A stretch of DNA of 64,000 nt, taken from contig NZ_JAXMIH010000006.1 in NCBI RefSeq assembly GCF_034366625.1, forward strand, positions 806,001-870,000, in the 5' to 3' direction. This DNA comes from Prosthecobacter sp. (GTDB lineage: Bacteria; Verrucomicrobiota; Verrucomicrobiia; Verrucomicrobiales; Verrucomicrobiaceae). Both the position numbers and the translations under genes were made by a program. Position 1 is the first letter of the stretch; each line of letters begins with the position of its first letter. Under the pieces are notes generated by a model that worked only from the letters and a program-made list of their open reading frames with translations, made no database searches and had not been told where the DNA came from. Positions 8,867-17,870 of this stretch are shown one piece after another.

Positions 8867-10044
8867 ACCCCGTCCCCACCGCCGAAAATCCCTTCGCTGG
8901 CGACAACTCCGGCATCCAGAAGCGCGAGACCGCCGCGCGCTGGGCCTTGCGCGTGGGCAGCTACATCGTGGTGATCATCACGCTGGCGATCATGCTGCAC
9001 ATCTTCATCAAAGGCGCGCCCGTCACGTTCCAGTCGAAGTGGCCCTTCGTGAACACGCAGTTCCTCACCGAGCTGCCGTCCCAGCTTCACGTCATCGAGG
9101 ACAAGCAGGGCAACCACTACGAGACCGGTGTGAACGGTGCCGACGCCATCAAGAAGCAGCTCGGCGACAACTTCCGCTCCGAAAAAACCATCGCCTACTC
9201 CGGCGGCGGCATCCTGGGGCCGATTGTCGGCACCGCGCTGCTCGTCATCGTCAGTGTCAGCGTCGCTTTGTTCCTCGGCGTCGCCTGCGCGATCTATCTG
9301 AGTGAGTATGCGAAGCACGGCAAATTCCTCGAACTCGTGCGCCTGGCCATTTTGAACCTCGCAGGCGTTCCCTCGGTCGTGTTCGGCCTCTTCGGCCTCG
9401 GTGCCTTCGTTTTGACCGCGCCGGTGTTTGTCGATGTGCCTGCGGATCGTTCCGTCTTCGCCATTCCACTCGGTTTCACCACGCTCAGCTTCGAAGGCTG
9501 GGACACCTGCGTGCTGTCCGGCGGTTTCACGCTCGCCTTCGTCATTCTGCCCGTCATCATCACCGCCAGCGAGCAGTGCCTTCAAGCGGTGCCGCAAGGA
9601 TTTCGCGAAACGTCGATGGCCCTCGGTGCCACGCGCTGGCAGACGATTCGCTACAGCGTGCTGCCCTTCGCCACGCCCGGCATTTTGACCTCCAGCATCC
9701 TCGGCATCGCCCGTGCGGCCGGTGAGACCGCGCCGATCATGTTCACCGCCGCGCTGGCCTTCAAAGACAAGCTGCCGTGGCAGAAAGATCTGCCGCCGCT
9801 GCCTGCTGACGCGTCCATCTTCGCGCATTGGGAGCAGAGCGTGTCGCGCTTCCTCGGCATCTTCACCGAGTCCGTTCAAGCGCTGCCGTATCACATCTAC
9901 ACCCTCGCCGCCAAGATTCCGCAGAACGAGTACTCCGAGCGCGCGCAATACGGCTCCGTCTTCGTCTTCCTCGTTCTCGTTGCCTCCCTGGCCGCCAGCT
10001 CGGTACTGCTGCGCAAACGTCTGCGGGCCAAGTACCGCTGGTAA
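8863..10044 (+). CDS. pstA: Phosphate ABC transporter permease PstA
   Basis: 393 residues from the ATG that overlaps the pstC stop by 4 nt. TM1 spans about 27-47. A ~55-residue hydrophilic loop (about 50-105) precedes the permease core. The core has [21 protein letters not shown], the EAA loop ([20 protein letters not shown]) and [17 protein letters not shown], all PstA hallmarks. It pairs with PstC in the inner membrane. The extra loop before the core is longer than in E. coli PstA, paralleling the enlarged PstC, so the two may form an unusual periplasmic extension together. Confidence 0.92.
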   Translation: MNPVPTAENPFAGDNSGIQKRETAARWALRVGSYIVVIITLAIMLHIFIKGAPVTFQSKWPFVNTQFLTELPSQLHVIEDKQGNHYETGVNGADAIKKQLGDNFRSEKTIAYSGGGILGPIVGTALLVIVSVSVALFLGVACAIYLSEYAKHGKFLELVRLAILNLAGVPSVVFGLFGLGAFVLTAPVFVDVPADRSVFAIPLGFTTLSFEGWDTCVLSGGFTLAFVILPVIITASEQCLQAVPQGFRETSMALGATRWQTIRYSVLPFATPGILTSSILGIARAAGETAPIMFTAALAFKDKLPWQKDLPPLPADASIFAHWEQSVSRFLGIFTESVQALPYHIYTLAAKIPQNEYSERAQYGSVFVFLVLVASLAASSVLLRKRLRAKYRW

Positions 10045-10058
10045 ACGCTTCTCCTCTC

Positions 10059-10847
10059 ATGTCCGCCGATTCCACCGCTCAGACCACGCCACCACCTGTT
10101 GTCCAGGTGCGTGACATGGATTTTTGCTACGGCACGAGTCCGGCGCTCTTTGACATCAACCTGAAGGTCAAATACCACCGCGTCACCGCGCTCATCGGCC
10201 CGTCCGGCTGTGGCAAAAGCACGCTGCTGCGCTGCATCAACCGCATGAACGACCGCGTGCCCAGCGCTCGCGTCACGAAGGGCGAGGTGCTGGTGAAAGG
10301 CAAAAACATCCACGACGCAGATGTCGATCTCACGCAATTGCGCAAGCAGGTCGGCATGGTCTTTCAGAAGTCGAATCCGTTCCCCAAGAGCATCTACGAG
10401 AACGTCGCTTACGGCCTGCGCATCCACGGCGAGAAGAACAAAAACGTGCTCGATGAGGCCGTCGAACGCTCGCTGCGTCACGCCGCGCTGTGGGAAGAAT
10501 TGAAGGATCGCCTCAGCGCCAACGCCCTCGCCCTCTCCGGAGGCCAGCAGCAGCGCCTATGCATCGCCCGCGCCATCGCCACGCTGCCGGATGTCCTGCT
10601 GATGGACGAGCCCTGCTCCGCGCTCGATCCCATCTCGACGCTGAAAATCGAGGAGCTGATGCACCAGCTCGCCAGCGAGTTCACCGTCGTCATCGTCACA
10701 CACAACATGCAGCAGGCCGTGCGTGTGTCCGATTACACCGCCTTCCTCCACCTCGGCAAGCTCGTCGAGTTCGCCCCCACCGAGGAACTCTTCACCAATC
10801 CCCGCGAAAAGCTGACGGAGGCCTATCTCCGCGGCACCTTCAGTTGA
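10059..10847 (+). CDS. pstB: Phosphate ABC transporter ATP-binding protein PstB, copy 1
   Basis: 262 residues from the ATG at 10059; the longer frame upstream overlaps pstA and lacks homology. Walker [10 protein letters not shown] is at 47-55, signature [10 protein letters not shown] near 157, Walker [14 protein letters not shown] near 175 and the switch His in [14 protein letters not shown] after Walker A and the [19 protein letters not shown]-loop are PstB-specific. It hydrolyses ATP to power PstCA. It is followed one base later by a second pstB. Confidence 0.93.
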   Translation: MSADSTAQTTPPPVVQVRDMDFCYGTSPALFDINLKVKYHRVTALIGPSGCGKSTLLRCINRMNDRVPSARVTKGEVLVKGKNIHDADVDLTQLRKQVGMVFQKSNPFPKSIYENVAYGLRIHGEKNKNVLDEAVERSLRHAALWEELKDRLSANALALSGGQQQRLCIARAIATLPDVLLMDEPCSALDPISTLKIEELMHQLASEFTVVIVTHNMQQAVRVSDYTAFLHLGKLVEFAPTEELFTNPREKLTEAYLRGTFS

Positions 10848-10848
10848 A

Positions 10849-11637
10849 ATGGCCGCCGCAACTCCAGCCCCAAGCACCGAAGAGCCGCTCATCCAGGTGG
10901 AGAAGTTCAACTATGCTTATGGCGACCACCAAGTGCTATTCGACGTCGATTTGAACATGCACAGCAAAGACGTGATGGCGCTCATCGGCCCGTCCGGCTG
11001 CGGCAAGAGCACGTTGATCCGTTCGATCAATCGCATCAACGACCTCGTCGAGTCCGCCCGCGTCGTCAGTGGCAGCATCAAGATCGACGGCGTCGATTTG
11101 TATGCGCCCAACGTCGATGTCATCAACTTGCGCCGCAACGTGGGCATGGTGTTCCAGAAGTACAATCCCTTCCCGCGCTCCATCTTCGAAAACGCCGTCT
11201 ATGGCCTGCGTGTCGCCGGCATCAAGGATCGCCACGACCTCGAAGAAGCCGCCGAACGCAGCCTCAAGTCCGCCGCGCTGTGGGATGAGGTCAAAGACCG
11301 TCTCCATGAGATGGCCACCGGCCTTTCCGGCGGCCAGCAGCAGCGTTTGTGCATCGCCCGCGCCATCGCCTTGCAGCCGCGCATCCTGCTCATGGACGAG
11401 CCCTGCGCCGCGCTCGACCCCATCGCCACCGCGCGCATTGAGGAGCTGATCCTGCAACTGCGCGGCCAGTACACTTTCGTCATCGTCACGCACAACATGG
11501 AGCAGGCCAAGCGCATCGCCGACCGCACCGCGTTCTTTTACAAAGGCAAGCTGATCGAGGAGGACGATACGATGACGATCTTCCATCATCCCAACGATCC
11601 TCTGACCGAGGCATACATCACCGGGCGGTTGACTTGA
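10849..11637 (+). CDS. pstB: Phosphate ABC transporter ATP-binding protein PstB, copy 2
   Basis: 262 residues, same length as its neighbour and clearly paralogous. Walker [10 protein letters not shown] is again at 47-55, the Q-loop is [18 protein letters not shown], the signature LSGGQQQRL and Walker [13 protein letters not shown]. Both copies look catalytically complete, so a PstB heterodimer or condition-specific alternatives are possible. The start is one base after the stop of copy 1, showing co-translation. No phoU follows, which is unusual for a pst operon; phoU may lie elsewhere. Confidence 0.93.
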   Translation: MAAATPAPSTEEPLIQVEKFNYAYGDHQVLFDVDLNMHSKDVMALIGPSGCGKSTLIRSINRINDLVESARVVSGSIKIDGVDLYAPNVDVINLRRNVGMVFQKYNPFPRSIFENAVYGLRVAGIKDRHDLEEAAERSLKSAALWDEVKDRLHEMATGLSGGQQQRLCIARAIALQPRILLMDEPCAALDPIATARIEELILQLRGQYTFVIVTHNMEQAKRIADRTAFFYKGKLIEEDDTMTIFHHPNDPLTEAYITGRLT

Positions 11638-11706
11638 TCGGATAGTCCCAGCCTTTGGGGGCTGGAGCGGTTGAAAAAGTCGTTTTATGCCCCACCTTGG
11701 GCGCCC

Positions 11707-12441
11707 ATGAACCTCCGCCCGCTCATCTTCCTCGCCCTTTCCGCCGTCGCTGCCCACGCTGGCGTGGAAGTGGACATGGATGAATTTGGGAAAAGCCTTG
11801 GTGGCTGGAAGAAAGAGGACGGCAAGGCGGCGGAGTACAAGTTTTCCGAAAGCGACTACCGCACCTACAAGCCGGAGATCACCAAGTCACCTGACGGCGG
11901 CATTTTCATCTCCATGCGTGTCGATCATGTGCGCGGCATGTTCTCGGCGGACGATCACGCGAGCCTGGAAATGAACTTCGCCCCCGACGGAGCACTGCTC
12001 TCCGCGCAGGCCTACATTTCGATCCAGGACCGCCGCATCAGCAGCGACATGTTTCGCAGTGCTGGCAAGTCCGCGGCCAATGCCGCCGGTCAGGTGGTGA
12101 ACGGCCTCGCTGAAAAGGCCGCCAAGCTCGGCAGCGAGGTGTTTGCCAGTCTTGCGGGCAAACTGCTGCGCGAAAACGTCACCGAGCCGGGCCGCGTCGC
12201 CTTCCCCGCCGCGTTGCGTCACAACTACAACATGCTCTATCCCTGCGTGCAGGTGGTGAAGGATCCGCTCAAGGCCTTGCCGGTCGAAGAGGCTGTTGGC
12301 GCGGTCGCAACGGCACCGGTCAAAGTTCCGCAAACCGAACCGGCCAAGAAAGCTGCTCCTGAAGGCATGATCGAAGTCCGCACCTTTGGCGAAGCGCCGA
12401 AGGAAGAGCCGAAAAAGGAAGCTGAACCGGCCAAACCATGA
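11707..12441 (+). CDS. Secreted hypothetical protein
   Basis: 244 residues from the ATG at 11707, chosen because it starts a clean signal peptide (MNLRPLIFLALSAVAAHA). The mature part opens with VEVDMDEFGKSLGGWKKEDGK and continues with a mixed alpha/beta-looking region and an Ala-rich stretch (about 110-150), ending in a Pro/Glu/Lys tail. I recognise no family. The stop overlaps the coaX start by 4 nt (ATGA), so it is translationally coupled to coaX, but no functional link is evident. Confidence 0.65.
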   Translation: MNLRPLIFLALSAVAAHAGVEVDMDEFGKSLGGWKKEDGKAAEYKFSESDYRTYKPEITKSPDGGIFISMRVDHVRGMFSADDHASLEMNFAPDGALLSAQAYISIQDRRISSDMFRSAGKSAANAAGQVVNGLAEKAAKLGSEVFASLAGKLLRENVTEPGRVAFPAALRHNYNMLYPCVQVVKDPLKALPVEEAVGAVATAPVKVPQTEPAKKAAPEGMIEVRTFGEAPKEEPKKEAEPAKP

Positions 12442-13175
12442 GCCAGCGGTTGCTCATCGATGTCGGCAACGGTCGCACCAAATTCGGGCTCGCCACGCGT
12501 GACGCCATCCTCGACCGCCGCGAACATGCCACACGCGAGCTTTCGCCCGATGCCGTGCGCGAAGTCACCCGTGGCTGGGAATTCGAAAGCGCCGTGATTT
12601 GCAGTGTCGTGCCGAAGACCGTGCCAGCGTTTCGTGAGGTGTTTGGCGAAAATCTCCTCGAACTGCGCTACGGCACGCCGCTGGGCATCGGCATTCGCTA
12701 TCCGAAGCCCGACAGCATCGGTCCTGACCGCCTCGCGAATGCCGTGGCGCTCGCGCAGATGCACGGCGCCCCCGGCATCGTCATCGACTTCGGCACCGCC
12801 GTGACTTTCGACATCCTGAGCGCGGACAAGTTCTACATCGGCGGTGTCATCGCCCCCGGCTTGCGTCTGATGACGGATTACCTCCACGAACGCACCGCGT
12901 TGCTGCCGCGCGTCGATTTGCACGAGCCTGCCAGCGTCATCGGCCAGTCCACCGAGGCCGCGATCCTCGCTGGAGCTGCCTTTGGCTACCGTGGCATGGT
13001 CAAAGGCATCCTGGAGGCCCTGAAAAAGGAACTCGGCGGCAAGAACACCCATGTCGTCGCCACCGGCGGCGATGCGGAGTGGATCATCTCCGGGATGAGC
13101 GAACGCATCGTTGTGGACCCTGATTTGACCTTGCACGGACTGCGTTTGGTGGGCAATCTCCGCGCCCCGCTCTGA
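12438..13175 (+). CDS. coaX: Type III pantothenate kinase CoaX
   Basis: 245 residues, the usual length. It has the ASKHA-fold signatures of CoaX: N-terminal phosphate motif LLIDVGNGRTKFGL (4-17), ICSVVPKT near 55, GIRYPKPDSIGPDRLANAVAL near 92-112 (the GxDR pantothenate-binding segment) and VIDFGTAVTFDIL near 117-129. It phosphorylates pantothenate, the first step of CoA synthesis, is insensitive to CoA feedback and usually needs a monovalent cation. It follows the secreted protein with a 4-nt overlap and precedes a ROK kinase by 11 nt. Confidence 0.92.
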   Translation: MSQRLLIDVGNGRTKFGLATRDAILDRREHATRELSPDAVREVTRGWEFESAVICSVVPKTVPAFREVFGENLLELRYGTPLGIGIRYPKPDSIGPDRLANAVALAQMHGAPGIVIDFGTAVTFDILSADKFYIGGVIAPGLRLMTDYLHERTALLPRVDLHEPASVIGQSTEAAILAGAAFGYRGMVKGILEALKKELGGKNTHVVATGGDAEWIISGMSERIVVDPDLTLHGLRLVGNLRAPL

Positions 13176-13186
13176 GGCGGGTTGTT

Positions 13187-14125
13187 ATGGCTGACTCTGC
13201 AAAAACCTCCATCGGCATCGACTTCGGCGGCACCTCCGTGAAACTCGGCGTGTGCCGGGGCGATGAACTTCTCGTCACCGACGAACCCATCCCCACCGCC
13301 CAGTTCCACGGCCCGGCCGCGCTCATCGGCGAGATGGCCGCCCGCGTCGCGAAGCTGCAACAGAAATACCCGGACATCTGCGCCATCGGCGTCGGCGTGC
13401 CGGGCCTCGTTGATTTCGATCACGGCTTCGTGCATGAGCTGACGAACGTCCCCGGCTGGAAGCACGTGCCGCTCAAGGCCATCCTCAGCGAAAAGACCGG
13501 TCTTCCGGTGCTCGTCGAAAACGACGCCAACGCGATGGCCTATGCCGAGTTTCGTTACGGTGCCGCACGCGGCCTCAAAAACGTCATTGGCCTCACCATG
13601 GGCACCGGCATCGGTGGTGGTGTCGTGCTGGACGGCAAGATGTTCCGCGGCAGCGGCTTCGTGGCGGGCGAGATCGGCCAGATGAGCATTCATTTCGACG
13701 GTAAGCCCGGTCATTACGGCAATCTGGGTGCCTTGGAAAAATACACCGGCAACCAGCAGATCGCCGAGCACGCCGTGCAGCGCTACGCCGAGGCGGGCAT
13801 CGAAAAAGATATCGCTGACTGCACACCGAAGAAGATCGCCGATGCTGCGCAGGCCGGTGATGACATCGCGCGTCAAATCTGGGGCGAAGTGGCCGACTGG
13901 CTCGGCACCGCCATCGCCAGCATCGCCTGGCTGCTCAATCCCGATGCCTTCGTCATCGGCGGCGGCGTCGCGCAGGCAGGTGATCTGATCTTTGGGCCGC
14001 TCAAACGCAAAGTGCAGAGCATGCTCAGCACCGTGGTCTGGGAGCGCCTGCAAATCTTGCCCGCCCGCTTCAGCAATGAGGCCGGCATCATCGGTAATGC
14101 CGCGCTGGCGGCGGACGCGGTTTGA
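13187..14125 (+). CDS. ROK-family sugar kinase (glucokinase-like)
   Basis: 312 residues. The N-terminal phosphate loop GIDFGGTSVKLGV (9-21), IGVGVPGLVDFD, VLVENDANAMAYAE (the catalytic Asp region) and GLTMGTGIGGGVVLDGK are diagnostic for ROK kinases, which phosphorylate glucose or related hexoses with ATP. Unlike most ROK proteins, the zinc motif (His then CxCGxxGC) is not seen. The equivalent stretch reads GEIGQMSI then GHYGNLGALEKY, with Gln for the first His and no Cys. Substrate is therefore uncertain. It lies 11 nt after coaX and is probably in the same transcript. A two-hairpin repeat follows the stop. Confidence 0.85.
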   Translation: MADSAKTSIGIDFGGTSVKLGVCRGDELLVTDEPIPTAQFHGPAALIGEMAARVAKLQQKYPDICAIGVGVPGLVDFDHGFVHELTNVPGWKHVPLKAILSEKTGLPVLVENDANAMAYAEFRYGAARGLKNVIGLTMGTGIGGGVVLDGKMFRGSGFVAGEIGQMSIHFDGKPGHYGNLGALEKYTGNQQIAEHAVQRYAEAGIEKDIADCTPKKIADAAQAGDDIARQIWGEVADWLGTAIASIAWLLNPDAFVIGGGVAQAGDLIFGPLKRKVQSMLSTVVWERLQILPARFSNEAGIIGNAALAADAV

Positions 14126-14129
14126 TAGA

Positions 14130-14186
14130 TAGGGCGGGCTGTCCTCAGCCCACCGTCAGATGGCTCTTGCGGAGCAAGAGCCCTAC
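14130..14186. repeat. Two-hairpin intergenic element
   Basis: Hairpin 1 is GGGCTG/CAGCCC (14136-14141, 14146-14151). Hairpin 2 is GGCTCTTGC/GCAAGAGCC (14162-14170, 14174-14182). Outer bases TAGGG and CCCTA can close the pair. It lies between convergent genes and could act as a terminator. Its layout matches the element at 38189-38251. Confidence 0.5.
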
Positions 14187-14191
14187 CCACC

Positions 14192-15361
14192 TCACTTCTT
14201 CTTCGGCTCCCAGTCCTGGGCCTTGATGATGGCTTCGAGATCAGCCTTCGCTTTCAAATTGTCGGGGATGAACTTGAACTGCGTCAGGTAACGCAGCGCT
14301 TTCGTCACCTGCATGATCTCGCCTTTCTTGGATTCGATCTTGTCCGCCGCCGTGTTCTTCATGTCGGTGACAAAAGCACCGAGCATCAGTGTGGCGGTGT
14401 GGTTCGCATCTTCGTTCGGCTCGTAGCAGAGCGATTCGAAGAGGCGGAGCATCTTCGCATTGCCTTCGAGCTTCGTGGCGTCCTCACGGATGCCTTTGGC
14501 GATCTCGGCACGCTTCGCAGCGGTAGCTTCCTCGCTCATGCGACTGGCTTCGCCGCCTTCGACAGCACGTTTCGGAAGCGGGCGATACCAGATGTTGCGG
14601 AAGCGCACGGGATTGCCGTGGTCCTGGATTTTGAGCGGGCCTTGGTCTGGAAATGCCCTGGGTTTGGAGCGCTTCATGTGCCCGCCACCGCCTTCGAGCG
14701 GCGTGTGGTCCTGCGTGAGCACGCCATTCACGAACACCGTGATGTAACCGGGATCGATTTCCTTGCCGTCTTTGAAGATCGGGCGGCGGAAGACGATGTC
14801 GTAGGTCTGCCACTCGCCGGGAGCACGCAGCGGGTTCGCCAGCGGCGGATTGATGCCGTAGATGGATGACGCCATGCCGTCGGGGTAGCTGGGGTTGTTG
14901 TAATTGTCGAGCACCTGCACCTCGACCTGGCCCATGAGAAACACGCCGCTGTTGCCACGGCCCTGGCTGTTGCCTTCGACCTTGTTTGGCGCGCTCCACT
15001 CGATGTGAAGCTGGCAGTCGGAGAATTCTTCCTTCGTGCGGATGTAGCCGCTGCCTGGCACGCATTGCAGCACGTTGTCTTTGACGACCCACTTCGTCGG
15101 TTCGCCATTCTTGTCCGAGATCCATTTCTCGATCTCCTCCGGCTTCCCGCCGAACAGGATGACCGCGTCCGAAGGCGGCGTACCCGGCACTTCCTGCGAA
15201 CTGAACGTCCCGGGCTCCACACGCATCGGCTGCGGCCGGTTCATGTCATGAATCGCCCACGGATGCGTGGCGTCCGGTGGATCGCCGTAAAAGCCGCCCT
15301 CTGCGAGCACGGCGGTGGTGAAAAGAGAAAAAGCGAGCGTGGGGAGTGCGGAGCGTTTCAT
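14192..15361 (-). CDS. DUF1080 (3-keto-disaccharide hydrolase-type) secreted protein
   Basis: 389 residues from the ATG at 15361, chosen because it begins a signal peptide (MKRSALPTLAFSLFTTAVLA). The core (about 75-285) is the DUF1080 beta-sandwich: DAVILFGGKPEEIEKW, DNVLQCVPGSGYIRTKEEFSDCQLHIEW, GNSGVFLMGQVEVQVLDNY and the closing PLKIQDHGNPVRFRNIWYRPL. Members act on glycans or glycosides, some as 3-keto-glycoside hydrolases, and are abundant in Verrucomicrobia and Planctomycetes. A helical C-terminal extension (about 285-389) is extra. It follows the sulfatase gene by 53 nt on the same strand, suggesting joint degradation of a sulfated glycan. Confidence 0.88.
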   Translation of the reverse strand: MKRSALPTLAFSLFTTAVLAEGGFYGDPPDATHPWAIHDMNRPQPMRVEPGTFSSQEVPGTPPSDAVILFGGKPEEIEKWISDKNGEPTKWVVKDNVLQCVPGSGYIRTKEEFSDCQLHIEWSAPNKVEGNSQGRGNSGVFLMGQVEVQVLDNYNNPSYPDGMASSIYGINPPLANPLRAPGEWQTYDIVFRRPIFKDGKEIDPGYITVFVNGVLTQDHTPLEGGGGHMKRSKPRAFPDQGPLKIQDHGNPVRFRNIWYRPLPKRAVEGGEASRMSEEATAAKRAEIAKGIREDATKLEGNAKMLRLFESLCYEPNEDANHTATLMLGAFVTDMKNTAADKIESKKGEIMQVTKALRYLTQFKFIPDNLKAKADLEAIIKAQDWEPKKK

Positions 15362-15414
15362 GGTGAGCGAGTGATACGCAGAGTGTTGCTGCGGGCAATG
15401 TGTCATTCGTGCTT

Positions 15415-16764
15415 TCACCTCACCCAAACTTCCCGCTCACTCGCATCCATCTCGGCTTCCCACGCTTTCAGCTTGGCTTTGAGGTCTGCGAGGATGTCGG
15501 GGTGCTGGTAGCCGAGGTTCACGCGCTCGCTGATGTCGGCTTCGAGGTCGAAGAGGAGGTCCATGGTGTTGCCGTCGTTGATGTACTTCCATTTTCCGTG
15601 ACGGATCGCCTTCTGTTTGCGATTCGAGCGGTCAATGCGCCAGAAGAAGGTGCGTTCGACGGGTTGGGCATCGCCGGTGAGGAGCGGGATGAGATTGATG
15701 CCATCGAGCCGCTTTTCCGAAGGTGTTTTGGCTCCGGCAAGTTCAGTGAAGGTTGCGTGGAGGTCCATGGTGATGGCCATTTGTGCAGTGACCTTGCCTT
15801 TGGGCAGTTTCGCGGGCCAGCGCATCACGCAGGGCACGCGGATGCCGCCTTCCCAGACGGTGGCCTTATGATGGAAGAGAGGCAGATTGCGGCTGTAGCG
15901 CTCGCCGCCGTTGTCGCTGGAAAAAACGACGAGCGTGTTGTCGGCGAGGCCGTGTTTTTCGAGTTCGGCGAGCATCTGGCCAACGCCGAGGTCGATGCGC
16001 TCGACCATGGCCTTGTAAATGGCGCGGCTGCCGTGGTGCATGCTTTCTTTGGTCACCATCGGTGTCTCGGGCGCGTCAGGGGCTTCGAACGGCGCGTGAA
16101 CGGCTAGATGAGGCACATACATGAAGAAGGGTGCGGCTTTGTGATCTCGGATGAACTTCACGGCGCGTTCGTTGATGAGATCGGTGAAGTAGCCATCGCG
16201 CTTCACGGGCTCCAAGCCATCGCGCAGGGCGTAGGTGCCGTCGTAGTAGGTGTGCTTGTAGTAGTCCGCGTGGCCGAGCAGTTCGCCGAAATACTCATCG
16301 AAGCCGCGTTTGGTCGGATTGTACTCGTCTTTGAAGCCGAGATGCCATTTGCCGAAGGCCCCGGTGGTATAACCGGCCGCTTTGAACTTCTGCGCAATGG
16401 TGATTTCCGTCAAAGGCAGGCCGAGGGCGTGAATGTCGGGCTCGGGCACCCATGCGCCCTTCACGCGGCGGAACTGCTCCACCTGATAACCGAACGCGAA
16501 CTCGAGCCCACATCGCTGCTGCCAGCGTCCAGTCATGAAGCCGGTGCGCGTGGGCGTGCAGACGGGCGCGTTCGCGTAAAAGTCAGTGAACTTCACGCCT
16601 TCCGTCGCGAGACGGTCGATGTTCGGGGTCGAGATGTCCGTGCAGCCCATGCAGCCGAGATCGCCATAGCCGAAGTCATCCGCGAGGATGAAGATGATGT
16701 TGGGCGGTGCTGCGGCGAACAGCGACGAACCGAGGGCGAGGAGAACAAGAGTGAAGAAACGCAT
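15415..16764 (-). CDS. Type I sulfatase (formylglycine-dependent), secreted
   Basis: 449 residues from the ATG at 16764 (another ATG at 16773 is equally possible), giving signal peptide MRFFTLVLLALGSSLFAAA. NIIFILADDFGYGDLGCMG supplies the paired metal-binding Asp residues. CTPTR (69-73) is the Cys-type sulfatase signature whose Cys becomes formylglycine, followed by TGFMTGRW. GKWHLG and SSDNGGERY complete the active site. The enzyme hydrolyses sulfate esters, probably on polysaccharides, in the periplasm or outside the cell. No maturase is in the window. It is upstream of the DUF1080 gene on the same strand. Confidence 0.93.
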   Translation of the reverse strand: MRFFTLVLLALGSSLFAAAPPNIIFILADDFGYGDLGCMGCTDISTPNIDRLATEGVKFTDFYANAPVCTPTRTGFMTGRWQQRCGLEFAFGYQVEQFRRVKGAWVPEPDIHALGLPLTEITIAQKFKAAGYTTGAFGKWHLGFKDEYNPTKRGFDEYFGELLGHADYYKHTYYDGTYALRDGLEPVKRDGYFTDLINERAVKFIRDHKAAPFFMYVPHLAVHAPFEAPDAPETPMVTKESMHHGSRAIYKAMVERIDLGVGQMLAELEKHGLADNTLVVFSSDNGGERYSRNLPLFHHKATVWEGGIRVPCVMRWPAKLPKGKVTAQMAITMDLHATFTELAGAKTPSEKRLDGINLIPLLTGDAQPVERTFFWRIDRSNRKQKAIRHGKWKYINDGNTMDLLFDLEADISERVNLGYQHPDILADLKAKLKAWEAEMDASEREVWVR

Positions 16765-16906
16765 GGCGTGCATGGGAACGCAAAACGTGACCTGCGCTTG
16801 CATCCAATGGTCACGAGACTGGGGTGCCCCCGAGGACGTAGTTGAATTGCATGTCCCGGAACTCATCGTTGACTCAACTGAATCAAGTGACACCTCTTAA
16901 ACAGAT

Positions 16907-17212
16907 ATGAAACTTGAGTTGAGTAAGCGCAGCATCTGCATTCCAGAGGGAAAATTAAGCTGGGTGCAGAAAATGGAATGGACAAATCCTATCAATGACA
17001 ACTTCAGGCTCGCAGTCTTTGATGTCGCCACGGGAGATGAAGCCCAGACGACACATTCGTTTTCTGCGGTTCGATTTGTGAGTGGACCAGATGTTGGCAA
17101 GGTCATTATTTATACAAAGCAAGGCGGGAGGCCTTCCTACATGAGCGCGGACCTTGCTGCGAAGCTCGTGGCCGATGAAGCATGTGAAGGGCGTTGGCGA
17201 TTCCGCCAGTGA
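16907..17212 (+). CDS. Hypothetical protein
   Basis: 101 residues; no signal peptide or membrane segment and no motif I recognise. The nucleotide sequence is visibly AT-richer than the flanking genes and uses codons such as AAA, ATT and TTT more freely, suggesting recent acquisition or weak expression. It ends 8 nt before the tRNA-Leu gene, which is on the other strand, and starts 142 nt from the divergent sulfatase. Coding status rests on an uninterrupted frame with plausible protein composition. Confidence 0.5.
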   Translation: MKLELSKRSICIPEGKLSWVQKMEWTNPINDNFRLAVFDVATGDEAQTTHSFSAVRFVSGPDVGKVIIYTKQGGRPSYMSADLAAKLVADEACEGRWRFRQ

Positions 17213-17220
17213 AGCTCCAG

Positions 17221-17302
17221 TGCCCGGGACAGGACTCGAACCTGCACTTGTTGCCAAACCAGATCCTAAGTCTGGCGCGTCTACCAATTCCGCCACCCGG
17301 GC
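17221..17302 (-). tRNA. tRNA-Leu (anticodon UAG)
   Basis: Minus-strand cloverleaf. The acceptor stem GCCCGGG pairs with CCCGGGC and is followed by discriminator A. The D-loop region is GGCGGAATTGGTAGACGC. The anticodon stem CCAGA/TCTGG holds loop CTTAGGA, anticodon TAG. A long variable arm of about 13 nt marks a class II tRNA, and the T arm is GCAGG-TTCGAGT-CCTGT. The 3' CCA is not encoded (CTG follows). It reads CUA and, with wobble, other CUN leucine codons. Confidence 0.95.
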
Positions 17303-17405
17303 GAGGGGCTGCTGCGTGGGCATGATTCCGTGTCTGGGCAATCGCTGCAAATGATTTCATGTGAAGGGCTTGCAGTTAGGCAATTGAACGAGGTAAGCAT
17401 GCGGC

Positions 17406-17870
17406 ATGCCTTCGAGACCCAGCTTGCCATCATCATCAGCCTTTTGGATACTCTGTTCTGGTTATCGCGACGCAGGTGACTCGACTTTGGAAAAGATTCA
17501 CTCTTCTGGTTATGTGGGGTTTGCTGTCATGCCCTGCGTTTTCCTATTCTTTCGCAGCATCGAACTGGCTCTCAAGGTTGTTCTGGTTCATCACAATGTC
17601 TCCGAGCATGAAATCACCCGCGTGCTGGGTCACAAAATCTCGGCGCTGCTTTCGCGTGTGGAGTCATTTACTGCTCTTAGTAGCATCGGGATTGGCTCAG
17701 AGGACAAGGTGCTTCTGGATCGCTTTTCGGACGATTATGCCTACAAGTCTTTCGAATACTCAGACGACTGGTGGCACAATCCTCATCTCGAAAGCCTTCA
17801 GAGTCTTGCCCATCGCGTAGGTGATGCTGTTCGCTTCTATGGGCGCGCTAAGCCGAGCGACATTAGTTAG
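17406..17870 (+). CDS. Hypothetical protein, HEPN-like
   Basis: 154 residues. The middle, FLFFRSIELALKVVLVHHNV then VLGHKISALLSRV, resembles helical HEPN-domain proteins, which carry an N-terminal IELaLK helix and a GH(k/d)ixxLL turn. HEPN proteins include toxins and RNases, but the usual RxxxxH catalytic motif is not evident, so the call is tentative. The first ~40 residues look unlike the rest, and the true start may be internal. AT-richer than its neighbours, near tRNA-Leu. Its last 4 nt overlap the convergent CPBP gene's end. Confidence 0.45.
   Translation: MPSRPSLPSSSAFWILCSGYRDAGDSTLEKIHSSGYVGFAVMPCVFLFFRSIELALKVVLVHHNVSEHEITRVLGHKISALLSRVESFTALSSIGIGSEDKVLLDRFSDDYAYKSFEYSDDWWHNPHLESLQSLAHRVGDAVRFYGRAKPSDIS

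Noticed and set aside
8491-9948. Long minus-strand frame (485 codons) over pstC-pstA
   Set aside because: Antisense to the transporter permeases; composition is that of a mirrored frame.
11648-11665. Hairpin CCAGCC/GGCTGG after the second pstB as terminator
   Set aside because: Only 6 bp and no T run follows; too weak to call.
17221-17302. tRNA-Leu as prophage attachment site
   Set aside because: No integrase and no repeat of the tRNA 3' end found nearby.
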